Assembly: GCA_039208045.1 (NCBI GenBank) | Contig: JBCCRH010000257.1 | Coordinates: forward strand, 1 to 8,886 | DNA: 8,886 nt | Direction of reading: 5' to 3' | From: JBCCRH01 sp039208045 | Lineage (GTDB): Bacteria; Bacteroidota; Bacteroidia; Chitinophagales; Saprospiraceae | Shown: positions 1 through 6,262 of the stretch, piece after piece | Layout of the letters: the number at the start of each line of letters is the position of its first letter | How positions within the stretch are numbered: position 1 is the first letter of the stretch | Position numbers and translations under genes: made by a program | Notes under the pieces: generated by a model | Seen by the model: only the letters and a program-made list of their open reading frames with translations | Databases searched by the model: none | Told to the model about the DNA's origin: nothing

Positions 1-159
1 AACCTAGCCAAGCATTCAAATATAAGCAAGCAGGTCGATTTAGAATATATTAAGAAGGAACGCCCACTCATAGATTTCAACATGGATGAATTCAGCAAAG
101 AGGCGAACGAATTAGAATGGGATAAATCCATAAATGAGCTATTACTGGAGCTGGACTAA
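1..159 (+). CDS. 3' end of an unidentified protein-coding gene (partial)
   Basis: The first reading frame is open from the window edge to a TAA at 157-159 and encodes the last 52 residues of a protein, ending in SINELLLELD. The segment is hydrophilic and rich in Lys, Glu and Asp. It has no membrane segment and no motif I can assign to a family. The start lies outside the window. Uninterrupted reading from base 1 and an ordinary amino-acid composition make a real gene likely, but 52 residues is short enough that an open frame could occur by chance. No function is proposed. Confidence 0.6.
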   Translation, partial: NLAKHSNISKQVDLEYIKKERPLIDFNMDEFSKEANELEWDKSINELLLELD

Positions 160-200
160 ATGAAGAAAAAAGCTCCAACCCAATCCCTACAACTCCAAAA

Positions 201-234
201 CCCTCAAACCCCTAAACCCCTAAACCCCTAAACC
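201..234. repeat. Telomere-like CCCCTAAA tandem repeat, G-quadruplex-capable on the minus strand
   Basis: Three perfect 8-bp units CCCCTAAA run from 209 to 232. A degenerate unit (CCCTCAAA, 201-208) precedes them and a partial CC follows. The complementary strand therefore reads GGGG-TTTA-GGGG-TTTA-GGGG-TTTGA-GGG: four G-runs of at least three bases with loops of four to five bases, which fits the standard intramolecular G-quadruplex pattern. The repeat ends 26 bp before the -7 promoter element of the sigma-factor gene, and a separate run of seven Cs follows at 239-245. The repeat is seen directly. Folding and any regulatory effect are inference. Confidence 0.85.
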
Positions 235-260
235 AAATCCCCCCCGCAAGTTTTTCCCCG

Positions 261-268
261 TACCTTTG
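261..268 (+). promoter_or_regulatory. Bacteroidota -7 promoter element for the sigma operon
   Basis: TACCTTTG matches the Bacteroidota -7 consensus TAnnTTTG exactly and is identical to the -7 element in front of lgt. No TTTG sits 19 bp upstream, where the C-rich repeat and C-run lie instead, so only half of the promoter is recognisable. Transcription would begin roughly 7 bp downstream, around 275. That favours the ATG at 296 over the TTG at 266 as the translation start. Confidence 0.55.
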
Positions 269-295
269 TCTAATCAATCAGACGTATCCGAAAGT

Positions 296-877
296 ATGAC
301 CGAAGCGCTACTCATCGATGGCTTGCGCAAGGGCGACGAGCGCGCATTTGTGCATTTGGTAGACCAGTACCAGCAGGTGGTGGGGAATACCTGCTTTGGG
401 TTTGTACAAAATCAGGTGGAAGCGGAGGAGCTGACGCAAGATGTATTTGTGGAAGTATTTCGATCCATCGAAAAGTTTCAGGGGCAGTCGAAGCTGTCGA
501 CTTGGCTGTATCGAATTGCAGTGAATAAATCGCTTAATCAGGTGGCCAAGCGCAAGCAAAAGCGGCGCTTGCAGACGGTGAGCCACTTTTTTGGATTTGG
601 GGAAGCAGCGGAAGCACGGGAGTTTAAGGATACGATTCATCGGCAGCCTGAGGAGGAGCTGGAACAAGCGGAGATTAGGGTGGCTTTGAGAACGGCCTTA
701 AACAAGCTACCCGAGCAACAGCGAACGGCATTTGTGCTTCGGAAATATGATGACTTATCCTACACGGAGATTGCCCGTATTATGGATACCAGTGTGGCTG
801 CGGTGGAGTCGCTCATTCATCGGGCCAGCCGAAATATGCGAAAGAAATTAACCCATTTTTATCAACAATACCAATAG
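296..877 (+). CDS. ECF-type RNA polymerase sigma factor (sigma-70 family)
   Basis: This 193-residue protein has the ECF sigma layout. Region 2 spans residues ~17-88 and includes the core-binding and -10 recognition stretch, with EELTQDVFVEVF and the STWLYRIAVNKSLN helix. A charged linker covers ~89-128. Region 4 spans ~129-182, with LPEQQRTAFVLRKYDDLSYTEIA and a helix-turn-helix at ~154-177 for -35 contact. It would direct RNA polymerase to a small regulon in the cytoplasm. I chose the ATG at 296. An in-frame TTG at 266 would add ten residues, but it lies inside the TACCTTTG promoter element and so is probably not transcribed. The next gene's ATG follows the TAG stop without a gap, suggesting translational coupling to a partner protein. 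The family call is firm; the regulon cannot be read from this sequence. Confidence 0.93.
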   Translation: MTEALLIDGLRKGDERAFVHLVDQYQQVVGNTCFGFVQNQVEAEELTQDVFVEVFRSIEKFQGQSKLSTWLYRIAVNKSLNQVAKRKQKRRLQTVSHFFGFGEAAEAREFKDTIHRQPEEELEQAEIRVALRTALNKLPEQQRTAFVLRKYDDLSYTEIARIMDTSVAAVESLIHRASRNMRKKLTHFYQQYQ

Positions 878-1204
878 ATGATGGAAAGAAATCGACACGA
901 TGATATTCAAAAGCGTGTGGAACACACGATGGAGCAGCTGGGCAAAGAACGCTACCAGCCCAATCCATTTTTACACACGCGCATCAAAGCACAGCTCGCG
1001 CAAGAGCCTGTTCCTCCCAGCTTTTCCTTGCGCTGGGCGTTGCAGCCCACTTTGGTAGGCTGTTTGTTACTGCTAAATAGCTTAGTGGTTTGGAATTATT
1101 GGCAGCAGCAAAATACCGATTTCTCGATGGCTGAAGAGTATGGCTGGACAGAAGCTAGTGCTGAAGACTACCTGCTACTGCCAGATTTAGGGTTAGAGGA
1201 ATAA
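878..1204 (+). CDS. Small single-pass membrane protein, putative anti-sigma factor
   Basis: This 108-residue protein has a charged N-terminal half of about 50 residues, one predicted transmembrane helix at ~54-75 (LVGCLLLLNSLVVW core), and an acidic C-terminal tail ending in LPDLGLEE. Its ATG directly abuts the sigma-factor stop codon, the classic place for an anti-sigma factor, and its topology would put the N-terminal half in the cytoplasm. I see no zinc-binding HxxxCxxC motif of the ZAS domain and no other family signature, so the role rests on position, size and topology. A second ATG at 881 is an equally possible start. The arrangement recalls the small membrane anti-sigma protein CnrY of the CnrYXH system. 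The gene is very likely real; the function is moderately likely. Confidence 0.72.
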   Translation: MMERNRHDDIQKRVEHTMEQLGKERYQPNPFLHTRIKAQLAQEPVPPSFSLRWALQPTLVGCLLLLNSLVVWNYWQQQNTDFSMAEEYGWTEASAEDYLLLPDLGLEE

Positions 1205-1215
1205 AAACGTCAATA

Positions 1216-1677
1216 ATGAGCTGGATCAAAAATAATAAAACAACAACTATACTTTTAGTGGTGCTCGCTCTAATGAATGTTGGACTGATGGCTATACTGC
1301 TATTAGGCCCTCCCCCTCCCCCGAAGCCAGAACATATGGCTCGCAGGATGATACACGAACTTGCATTAAACGATAGTCAAGAACAAACCTTTATTGCTAA
1401 AGAGCAAGACCACTTCAGCAAGACCAAGGCCTTGATGGATAGCATCCGCCTACTGCGAAATGAATTGGTTGCGCAAATCGATCAAGCGCCTGCTCAAAAG
1501 AACGAGTTAGCCCAAGAAATTGGTCGTTTGGAGGGAGCCGTAGTGCTGCGAGTAAGTCAGCATTTTGATGATTTGGCGGAAGACTTAGATGAAGCGCAGC
1601 AAAAAAAGCTGAAGCAACTCTTCGAGCGGCGCTTTTTTAAGCCTCGAATTCCAGGCCGGGGCCGCCCCAAACGTTAA
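1216..1677 (+). CDS. Membrane-anchored periplasmic CpxP/Spy/CnrX-like sensor protein
   Basis: The 153-residue product has an N-terminal transmembrane anchor (~10-31), then a PPPPP spacer, then a largely alpha-helical, charged periplasmic domain. Two LTxxQ-like motifs, LNDSQ (~51-55) and LDEAQ (~124-128), resemble the paired motifs of the CpxP/Spy and periplasmic heavy-metal-sensor families. Candidate metal ligands include His40, His47, Glu63, His66 and His116. They resemble the spread of ligands in CnrX but do not match its spacing exactly. The C-terminus is very basic (RIPGRGRPKR). The gene lies 11 bp after the putative anti-sigma gene and shares its operon, so it may relay periplasmic stress or metal status to the membrane protein and sigma factor. 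A chaperone-like role without metal sensing is the main alternative. Confidence 0.75.
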   Translation: MSWIKNNKTTTILLVVLALMNVGLMAILLLGPPPPPKPEHMARRMIHELALNDSQEQTFIAKEQDHFSKTKALMDSIRLLRNELVAQIDQAPAQKNELAQEIGRLEGAVVLRVSQHFDDLAEDLDEAQQKKLKQLFERRFFKPRIPGRGRPKR

Positions 1678-1704
1678 GATTCGCCTAAAGCGCCGCAGCG
1701 ATAC

Positions 1705-1735
1705 TTTGTCGGCCGTGTTTTATTGAATACCTTTG
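1705..1735 (+). promoter_or_regulatory. Promoter of lgt (TTTG-N19-TACCTTTG)
   Basis: A -33-like TTTG at 1705-1708 is followed after exactly 19 bp by TACCTTTG at 1728-1735, a full match to the Bacteroidota -33/-7 promoter pattern. Transcription would start near 1742, leaving an untranslated leader of about 25 bases before the lgt ATG at 1767. This separates lgt from the sigma operon, which ends at 1677. Confidence 0.7.
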
Positions 1736-1766
1736 CGGTGCTTTTTGTAATTTATACTACTACTGC

Positions 1767-2603
1767 ATGCTTGCCTACATCACCTGGGATGTATCTCCCG
1801 AAATCTTTCAGCTCGGACCGCTTACGCTAAAATGGTATGGGCTGCTGTTTGCCTCTGGTTTTTTGATCGGACTGTATATCGTACGCCGAATGTTTGCGGC
1901 AGAGAAGGTGCCAGAAGCATGGTTAGATACCTGTTTTGTATATATGGTGGTGGCTACTATCATTGGAGCGCGGCTGGGCCATGTGCTTTTCTATGATTGG
2001 GATTATTATTCGCAAAATTTGAGCGAAATTCCCATGGTTTGGAAAGGGGGGCTGGCGAGCCACGGAGGAGCGATGGCAATTATCTTTGCCCTATGGCTTT
2101 TTTCTAAGCGGGTATCCAAGAAGTCGGTACTGTGGATTTTGGATAAAGTGGTAGTGCCCACGGCTTTGGCGGGCTGCTTTATTCGCTTGGGTAATCTTAT
2201 GAATTCAGAGATCATTGGGTTGCCAACGGAAGTGTCTTGGGCCTTTATCTTTACATCCGTTGATGATGTACCACGCCACCCCGTTCAGATATATGAAGCC
2301 TTTACTTATCTCCTTAGCTTTGGCATATTGTATTATACTTATTGGAAGACCGATAAAGTGATGAAGCCCGGTTACATTTTCGGGTTTTTCCTCGTCCTCA
2401 TCTGGGGATTCCGCTTTATCATGGAGTACGTTAAGGAGAGCCAGGGCGGTTTTGAGACCTTGGTCAATGAGGTCTTAACTACCGGCCAATTATTGAGTAT
2501 CCCTTTTTTCATCATTGGATTATATTTTATGTTTCGCCCTTCTAGTCCTTCAAAAGACATTAAAGAATTACCTAGTCTCAGTTTAGCGAAGTCTAAAGCT
2601 TAG
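1767..2603 (+). CDS. lgt: Prolipoprotein diacylglyceryl transferase
   Basis: Lgt moves a diacylglyceryl group from phosphatidylglycerol to the lipobox cysteine of prolipoproteins, the first step of bacterial lipoprotein maturation, in the inner membrane. The 278-residue product has several hydrophobic segments and the family motifs in order: LKWYGL (~21-26), GARLGHVLFY (~67-76), GGLASHGG with the essential His (~94-101, His99), RLGNLMNSE (~140-148), RHPVQIYEA (~170-178) and RFIMEYVKE (~216-224). Length and motif order are normal and nothing looks broken. Translation starts at the ATG about 32 bp after its own -7 element. The lipoprotein at 6292 in this window is a plausible substrate. The gene is conserved and probably essential or important, as is usual for the family. 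Confidence 0.97.
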   Translation: MLAYITWDVSPEIFQLGPLTLKWYGLLFASGFLIGLYIVRRMFAAEKVPEAWLDTCFVYMVVATIIGARLGHVLFYDWDYYSQNLSEIPMVWKGGLASHGGAMAIIFALWLFSKRVSKKSVLWILDKVVVPTALAGCFIRLGNLMNSEIIGLPTEVSWAFIFTSVDDVPRHPVQIYEAFTYLLSFGILYYTYWKTDKVMKPGYIFGFFLVLIWGFRFIMEYVKESQGGFETLVNEVLTTGQLLSIPFFIIGLYFMFRPSSPSKDIKELPSLSLAKSKA

Positions 2604-2615
2604 AAAACATACCCA

Positions 2616-2670
2616 CGCGGATTACAAACCTGCCCGATGCAGGCGGGTCCACTTAGCGCGGGTCAGACTT
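2616..2670. repeat. Degenerate copy of a dispersed intergenic repeat with an internal hairpin
   Basis: The left end CGCGGATTACAAACC (2616-2630) and the right end AGCGCGGGTCAGACTT (2655-2670) match CGCGGATTGCAAATCC and AGCGCGGGCCAGGCTT in the repeat at 5953-6036. Between them lies ~24 bp that includes ACCTGCC...GGCGGGT (2628-2634 with 2642-2648), which can form a 7-bp hairpin with one G-T wobble. It sits between lgt and the amylase gene. No T-run follows, so it does not look like a standard intrinsic terminator. This copy lacks the right inverted arm present in the other copy. Confidence 0.65.
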
Positions 2671-2690
2671 AACGAACGTAAACAAAGGAC

Positions 2691-5150
2691 ATGAAGCGAT
2701 TTTTATTCTTACTCGTTGCCCTGAGTGCGGCAACAAGCATTGCGGTGCAAGCCCAAACCGTATCCATTACGTTTGGTGTTAATATGAATTATTTGATTGA
2801 ACAAGGCGTATTCAATCCTGCCGGGGCGCAGCTAGACTTGGCGGGCACCTTCAATGGCTGGGGCAATACCTTAGATCAGCTTACGGACAGCGATGGCGAT
2901 GGCATTTATACCAAAACTATAGGTGGATTTACAGTGGGAACCACCATCCAGTTTAAGTTTCGGCGCAATGGGGCGTGGGATGGCACCGAGGAGTTTCCGG
3001 GTGGGGGCAGCAATCGGGTATATACTGTGCAGAGTGGTGCTAATGAGCTTGAGTATTGGTACAATGATGAGCTGCCGCCTAATAGCCCTGCACAGGCCAG
3101 TTTTTTTACGGATATACGCTCCGTCTATAGCAATGCGATTGTAGGTTTTCAAAATACTTCAGCGGGGGATGTGACTGGGGTCAAATGGCTATTCGAAGGG
3201 GGCGTACCTTCTACTTCTACCCAATCGAATCCGATGGTGCAGTATGCTACTCCTGGCACCTATGATGTTACGCTTATCGCAATGAATGCAAATGGTTCCG
3301 ACACACTGACTATTACCAATTTTATAGAAGTAAAAGCACGTAATACTTCAGATGTATCCTGGTGGAATGAAACCGTTTTTTATGAAATCTTTGTGCGCAG
3401 CTTCTTTGATAGCGATGGCGATGGCATCGGCGACTTCAACGGCATTACCCAGAAATTGGACTATCTCAACGATGGCAATCCCGATACGGATGATGACCTG
3501 GGCATCACTGGAATATGGCTCATGCCAATACACGACTCCCCAAGCTATCACGGGTATGATGTGACCGATTATCGCTCTATCCATCCCGATTATGGAACGA
3601 TGGAAGATTTCCAAAACTTCCTCGATGCGGCGCATGCGCGAGGTATCAGAGTAATTATTGATTTTGTGATGAACCATAGTTCTACCGAACACCCTTGGTT
3701 TCAGAGCGCGGTGAACAGTTTTGACTCTCCTTTTCGAGATTGGTACCGCTGGTCGGCCAATGATCCGGGGATTAGTGGGCCTTGGGGGCAGCAGGTGTGG
3801 CACAATTCGCCTACCGGCTATTACTATGGGCTATTCTGGGGAGGCATGCCTGATTTGGATTATTCTAATCCTGATTTGAAGGCAGAAATGTTTGATGCTG
3901 CTGATTTTTGGCTAGATGAAATTGGTATTGACGGCTTTCGCCTAGATGCAGTGAAATATATCTTTGAAGACGGCAACACCCTGGAAAACACCCAGACAAC
4001 GCTGGACTTTTGGAACGAATTCCGCACGCACTACAAGGCGACCAAACCAGACGCCTTTACCGTAGGGGAGGCTTGGTCGAGCACCCCGCAGGTGGTGCCT
4101 TATGTAGAAGAGGATCGCTTGGATTACTGCTTTGAATTTGACCTCGCTGGCACCATTTTGTATACCGTTAACGAAGGGGTAAGTACAGACATTTTGCGAC
4201 AGCAGATACAGCAGGTGTACAACGTCTACCCGCACCTAGAATGGGGCACCTTCCTAACGAACCACGATCAAGACCGAGTAAAAGACATTTTTGGTGACAA
4301 CCTAAATAAAAACCGCACGGCAGCAGCCATCTACCTGACCCTACCGGGAGTGCCCTATTTGTACTATGGCGAAGAGGTGGGTATGAATGGTACTAAGCCC
4401 GACCCCAATATTCGGCGGCCTATGCAATGGTCGACGGCCCAGCATGCAGGATTCTCCACCAGTGTTCCGTGGCAACAGCTCAATCCGAACTATCCACTTT
4501 ATAATGTCGCGGCGATGGAAGGAAATGACAATTCATTGTTGAATTGGTACAAAAAATTGATTCATGTGCGCAATGCGGAACCTGCACTGAATAAGGGGGA
4601 ATACTACAGCATGATCCCAAATAGCGATAAGGTACTGTGTTTTGTGCGCACTTATGGCAATAATGAGCAGGTGGTGGTGATTATCAACAATAGCGAGCAG
4701 AACCTGACCAACCTGTATTTCGAGCCCGAATTTCAGAGCTTGCCGGGCAGTGTGACCGTTCGGTTGGAGGATTTGCTGGAGGAAGCGAATACTATTGAGC
4801 AACTACCTATTTCGTTTGATGGTAGTTTTGGGCTGAGCGAGCTGGAAGGCAGGGGCGTGCGAGTTTTTAAGGTAAGTACTGTTACTAATGTAGACGCTCC
4901 AAGCGCCGAGCATACCATCCAAGTATTCCCCAACCCAGCGTCTGATGAAATTAGGATCAATGATGCTGGAAAGCCACTACCTGCGCAGTACCAACTGCTA
5001 GATGCACAAGGGCGATTAGTACAAAGCGGTACCTTTGAGGCCACTCAACTATCTGCTACTTTGGATGTTAGCCAACAGGCTAGGGGGGTGTATTTCTTAC
5101 AGCTGATAGGGAAAAACACTCGTCAAACCATTAAAATTATCAAACAATAA
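2691..5150 (+). CDS. Secreted multidomain GH13 alpha-amylase-family glycoside hydrolase with T9SS sorting domain
   Basis: This 819-residue enzyme probably hydrolyses alpha-glucan linkages outside the cell. A Sec signal peptide (~1-21, ending VQA) is followed by a beta-sandwich like starch-binding or CBM20/48-type domains (~23-125, with LAGTFNGW), a PKD-like domain (~133-216, with TPGTYDVTLIA), the GH13 barrel (~222-630), a C-terminal beta domain, and a type A T9SS sorting domain (~743-819, opening VFPNPASDEI). Catalytic elements are intact: DFVMNH (324-329), GFRLD with nucleophile Asp419, Glu460 in TVGEAW, and Asp526 in TNHDQD. DSDGDGIGD (240-248) is the usual calcium-binding loop. MPDLD (386-390) resembles the MPDLN motif of the GH13 group between oligo-1,6-glucosidases and neopullulanases, so exact specificity is open. 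The DUF4412-like gene follows after 11 bp and is probably co-transcribed. I see no clear promoter in the 87-bp gap upstream. Confidence 0.93.
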   Translation: MKRFLFLLVALSAATSIAVQAQTVSITFGVNMNYLIEQGVFNPAGAQLDLAGTFNGWGNTLDQLTDSDGDGIYTKTIGGFTVGTTIQFKFRRNGAWDGTEEFPGGGSNRVYTVQSGANELEYWYNDELPPNSPAQASFFTDIRSVYSNAIVGFQNTSAGDVTGVKWLFEGGVPSTSTQSNPMVQYATPGTYDVTLIAMNANGSDTLTITNFIEVKARNTSDVSWWNETVFYEIFVRSFFDSDGDGIGDFNGITQKLDYLNDGNPDTDDDLGITGIWLMPIHDSPSYHGYDVTDYRSIHPDYGTMEDFQNFLDAAHARGIRVIIDFVMNHSSTEHPWFQSAVNSFDSPFRDWYRWSANDPGISGPWGQQVWHNSPTGYYYGLFWGGMPDLDYSNPDLKAEMFDAADFWLDEIGIDGFRLDAVKYIFEDGNTLENTQTTLDFWNEFRTHYKATKPDAFTVGEAWSSTPQVVPYVEEDRLDYCFEFDLAGTILYTVNEGVSTDILRQQIQQVYNVYPHLEWGTFLTNHDQDRVKDIFGDNLNKNRTAAAIYLTLPGVPYLYYGEEVGMNGTKPDPNIRRPMQWSTAQHAGFSTSVPWQQLNPNYPLYNVAAMEGNDNSLLNWYKKLIHVRNAEPALNKGEYYSMIPNSDKVLCFVRTYGNNEQVVVIINNSEQNLTNLYFEPEFQSLPGSVTVRLEDLLEEANTIEQLPISFDGSFGLSELEGRGVRVFKVSTVTNVDAPSAEHTIQVFPNPASDEIRINDAGKPLPAQYQLLDAQGRLVQSGTFEATQLSATLDVSQQARGVYFLQLIGKNTRQTIKIIKQ

Positions 5151-5161
5151 AACAATCTAAT

Positions 5162-5923
5162 ATGCGTATTACAACCATCGTAATGAGCGTAGCTCTAGTA
5201 GCTTTTTCTGCTACCCTATTGCTGGCGCAAAAATCATTTGAAGGCGTTATTGCCATGCAAGGAGCTGGCACTACCGAAATGGGAATTACTTTTTATGTAA
5301 AAGGAGACTTAGCACTAATCGATATGGCCAACGCCATGGGCGGCCCTGGCAAAATGCTGTCGAATAGAAAGACGAAGATCATTACCAGCTTAATCGAAAA
5401 GGATGGGCAGAAAATTGCCTTGAAGATGGGCCCGGATATGCTGAAAGGCATGGGGAGCATGGGCGCACAGGGTAAGGCAAACATGGCTGAAACGGAGGTA
5501 AAGGTTACCGGAAATACCAAGAAGATTGGTAAGTATACCTGTAAAGAAGTTATCGCTACAGCAGATGGCAACCAAGTAACGGCATGGATCACTGATGAAC
5601 TGGGCTTGACGCTGTATGACCTATTCCCCATCATGGAGGATGCGATTCAGATGTCGGGCGCTGGGGATAAGGCGATGGTAGAGCTGCTTCGGGAAGGCAT
5701 GGTGCTAGAAGCCGTAATGAAGCGCAAAGGCAGCGACGTCCCTGAAAAATTAGTGACTACGGTAGAAGAAAAGGCACTACCCGATGATATGTTTGCCGTA
5801 TCAGAGGAGGACTACAAGGTATTTGACTTAACCGATATGGTAAAGATGATGCAGGAAATGCAGGGTGATCCGGAGAAGATGAAGGAGTTTCAAGAGCTGA
5901 TGAAGTCTTTGAATCAGAATTAG
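5162..5923 (+). CDS. Exported DUF4412-like protein of unknown function
   Basis: The 253-residue product has a Sec signal peptide (~1-22, ending LLLA before QK), so it should be periplasmic or further exported. The body resembles DUF4412 proteins of Bacteroidota: an N-terminal strand (SFEGVIAMQG), YVKGDLALIDM, a central Met- and Gly-rich stretch (~89-108), the characteristic GNTKKIGKYTCKEVIA (~117-132) and AWITDELGL (~141-149). The C-terminal 40 residues are Met-, Lys- and Glu-rich and probably helical (MVKMMQEMQGDPEKM). It has no T9SS sorting domain and no lipobox. It follows the GH13 gene by 11 bp, so the two are probably co-transcribed, but nothing in its sequence shows a role in glycan use. 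No catalytic residues are recognisable. Confidence 0.8.
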   Translation: MRITTIVMSVALVAFSATLLLAQKSFEGVIAMQGAGTTEMGITFYVKGDLALIDMANAMGGPGKMLSNRKTKIITSLIEKDGQKIALKMGPDMLKGMGSMGAQGKANMAETEVKVTGNTKKIGKYTCKEVIATADGNQVTAWITDELGLTLYDLFPIMEDAIQMSGAGDKAMVELLREGMVLEAVMKRKGSDVPEKLVTTVEEKALPDDMFAVSEEDYKVFDLTDMVKMMQEMQGDPEKMKEFQELMKSLNQN

Positions 5924-5952
5924 TGCTTTATCACTTAAATGTATTAAAAACT

Positions 5953-6036
5953 CGCGGATTGCAAATCCGCTGAGCGCGGGCCAGGCTTTATAAAGCAAAA
6001 TAGCCTAGCACGTGCTGAGTGGATTTGCAATCCGCG
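5953..6036. repeat. 84-bp imperfect inverted repeat, dispersed intergenic element
   Basis: The outer arms CGCGGATTGCAAATCC (5953-5968) and its exact reverse complement (6021-6036) form a perfect 16-bp inverted repeat enclosing 52 bp. The left arm is also a small hairpin by itself: GCGGATT, loop GCA, AATCCGC (5954-5970). The interior holds a perfect 12-bp palindrome GCTTTATAAAGC (5985-5996, the centre falling between 5990 and 5991) and AGGCT/AGCCT arms (5983-5987 and 6002-6006). The left half matches the degenerate copy at 2616-2670, so this is a repeat family and not a single-gene structure. No T-run follows it, so terminator function is not indicated. It resembles REP-like palindromic elements in form; that kinship is inference. 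Confidence 0.85.
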
Positions 6037-6083
6037 TGATCTCAATTTACAGTCATTTAGTGGTAGTTGGAAAATCTAACCCC

Positions 6084-6262
6084 TTAAGTAACAGTCAAAG
6101 AATAACTTCTCGATTTATGGCTGGCTCTTTTGCTCCAATACTGCGTTGAATCCCGATAATTATCGGGACGCCGATACTAAGGCATCGTCTACGTTTTTCG
6201 CCTTGTCTTGGAACAAAATCCCCTTGCCAAAATGCGGAACTTATTCTTTGGCTGTTACTAAA
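6084..6262. repeat. MITE-like imperfect inverted-repeat element (~180 bp, non-coding)
   Basis: The outermost 22 bases at 6084-6105 and 6241-6262 are reverse complements at 20 of 22 positions (core AGTAACAGTCAAAGAATAA against TTATTCTTTGGCTGTTACT). Weaker inverted similarity continues inward: left ATTTATGGCTGG...TTTTGCTCCAA (to ~6138) against right TTGGAACAAAATCC...GCCAAAAT (from ~6209). A perfect palindrome lies near the middle. There is no substantial open reading frame and no obvious direct target-site duplication at the ends. Size, terminal inverted repeats and lack of coding fit a miniature inverted-repeat element or a decayed insertion-sequence remnant. The inverted repeat is seen directly; mobility is inference. 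Confidence 0.6.
6151..6168. repeat. Perfect 18-bp palindrome TCCCGATAATTATCGGGA
   Basis: Both halves (TCCCGATAA and TTATCGGGA) are exact reverse complements with no spacer. The palindrome lies near the middle of the MITE-like element and could be the tip of its hairpin, a remnant of a nested element, or a protein-binding site. No neighbouring gene lies close enough to assign it as an operator. Confidence 0.75.

Noticed and set aside
160..231. A 23-codon open frame starting at the ATG that directly follows the stop of the left partial gene (MKKKAPTQ...).
   Set aside because: Its second half is just translation of the CCCCTAAA repeat, the composition is not protein-like, and it has no partner or motif.
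266..295. TTG start adding ten residues to the sigma factor.
   Set aside because: It overlaps a perfect -7 promoter element and the added residues lie outside the ECF core; the ATG at 296 is preferred.
2628..2648. Hairpin after lgt as an intrinsic terminator.
   Set aside because: No T-run follows the stem on either side, and the stem is part of a dispersed repeat.
2684..2689. AAAGGA before the amylase ATG as a Shine-Dalgarno site.
   Set aside because: It ends one base before the start codon, too close to act as one, and Bacteroidota rarely rely on such sites.
2887..3430. Two near-identical DNA words encoding DSDGDGI in the amylase, considered as an internal repeat.
   Set aside because: They encode a short common calcium-loop motif in two unrelated domains; flanking sequence is not repeated.
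3348..3803. A 151-codon antisense open frame within the amylase gene.
   Set aside because: It is the shadow of a strongly supported GH13 catalytic region and has no promoter or domain.
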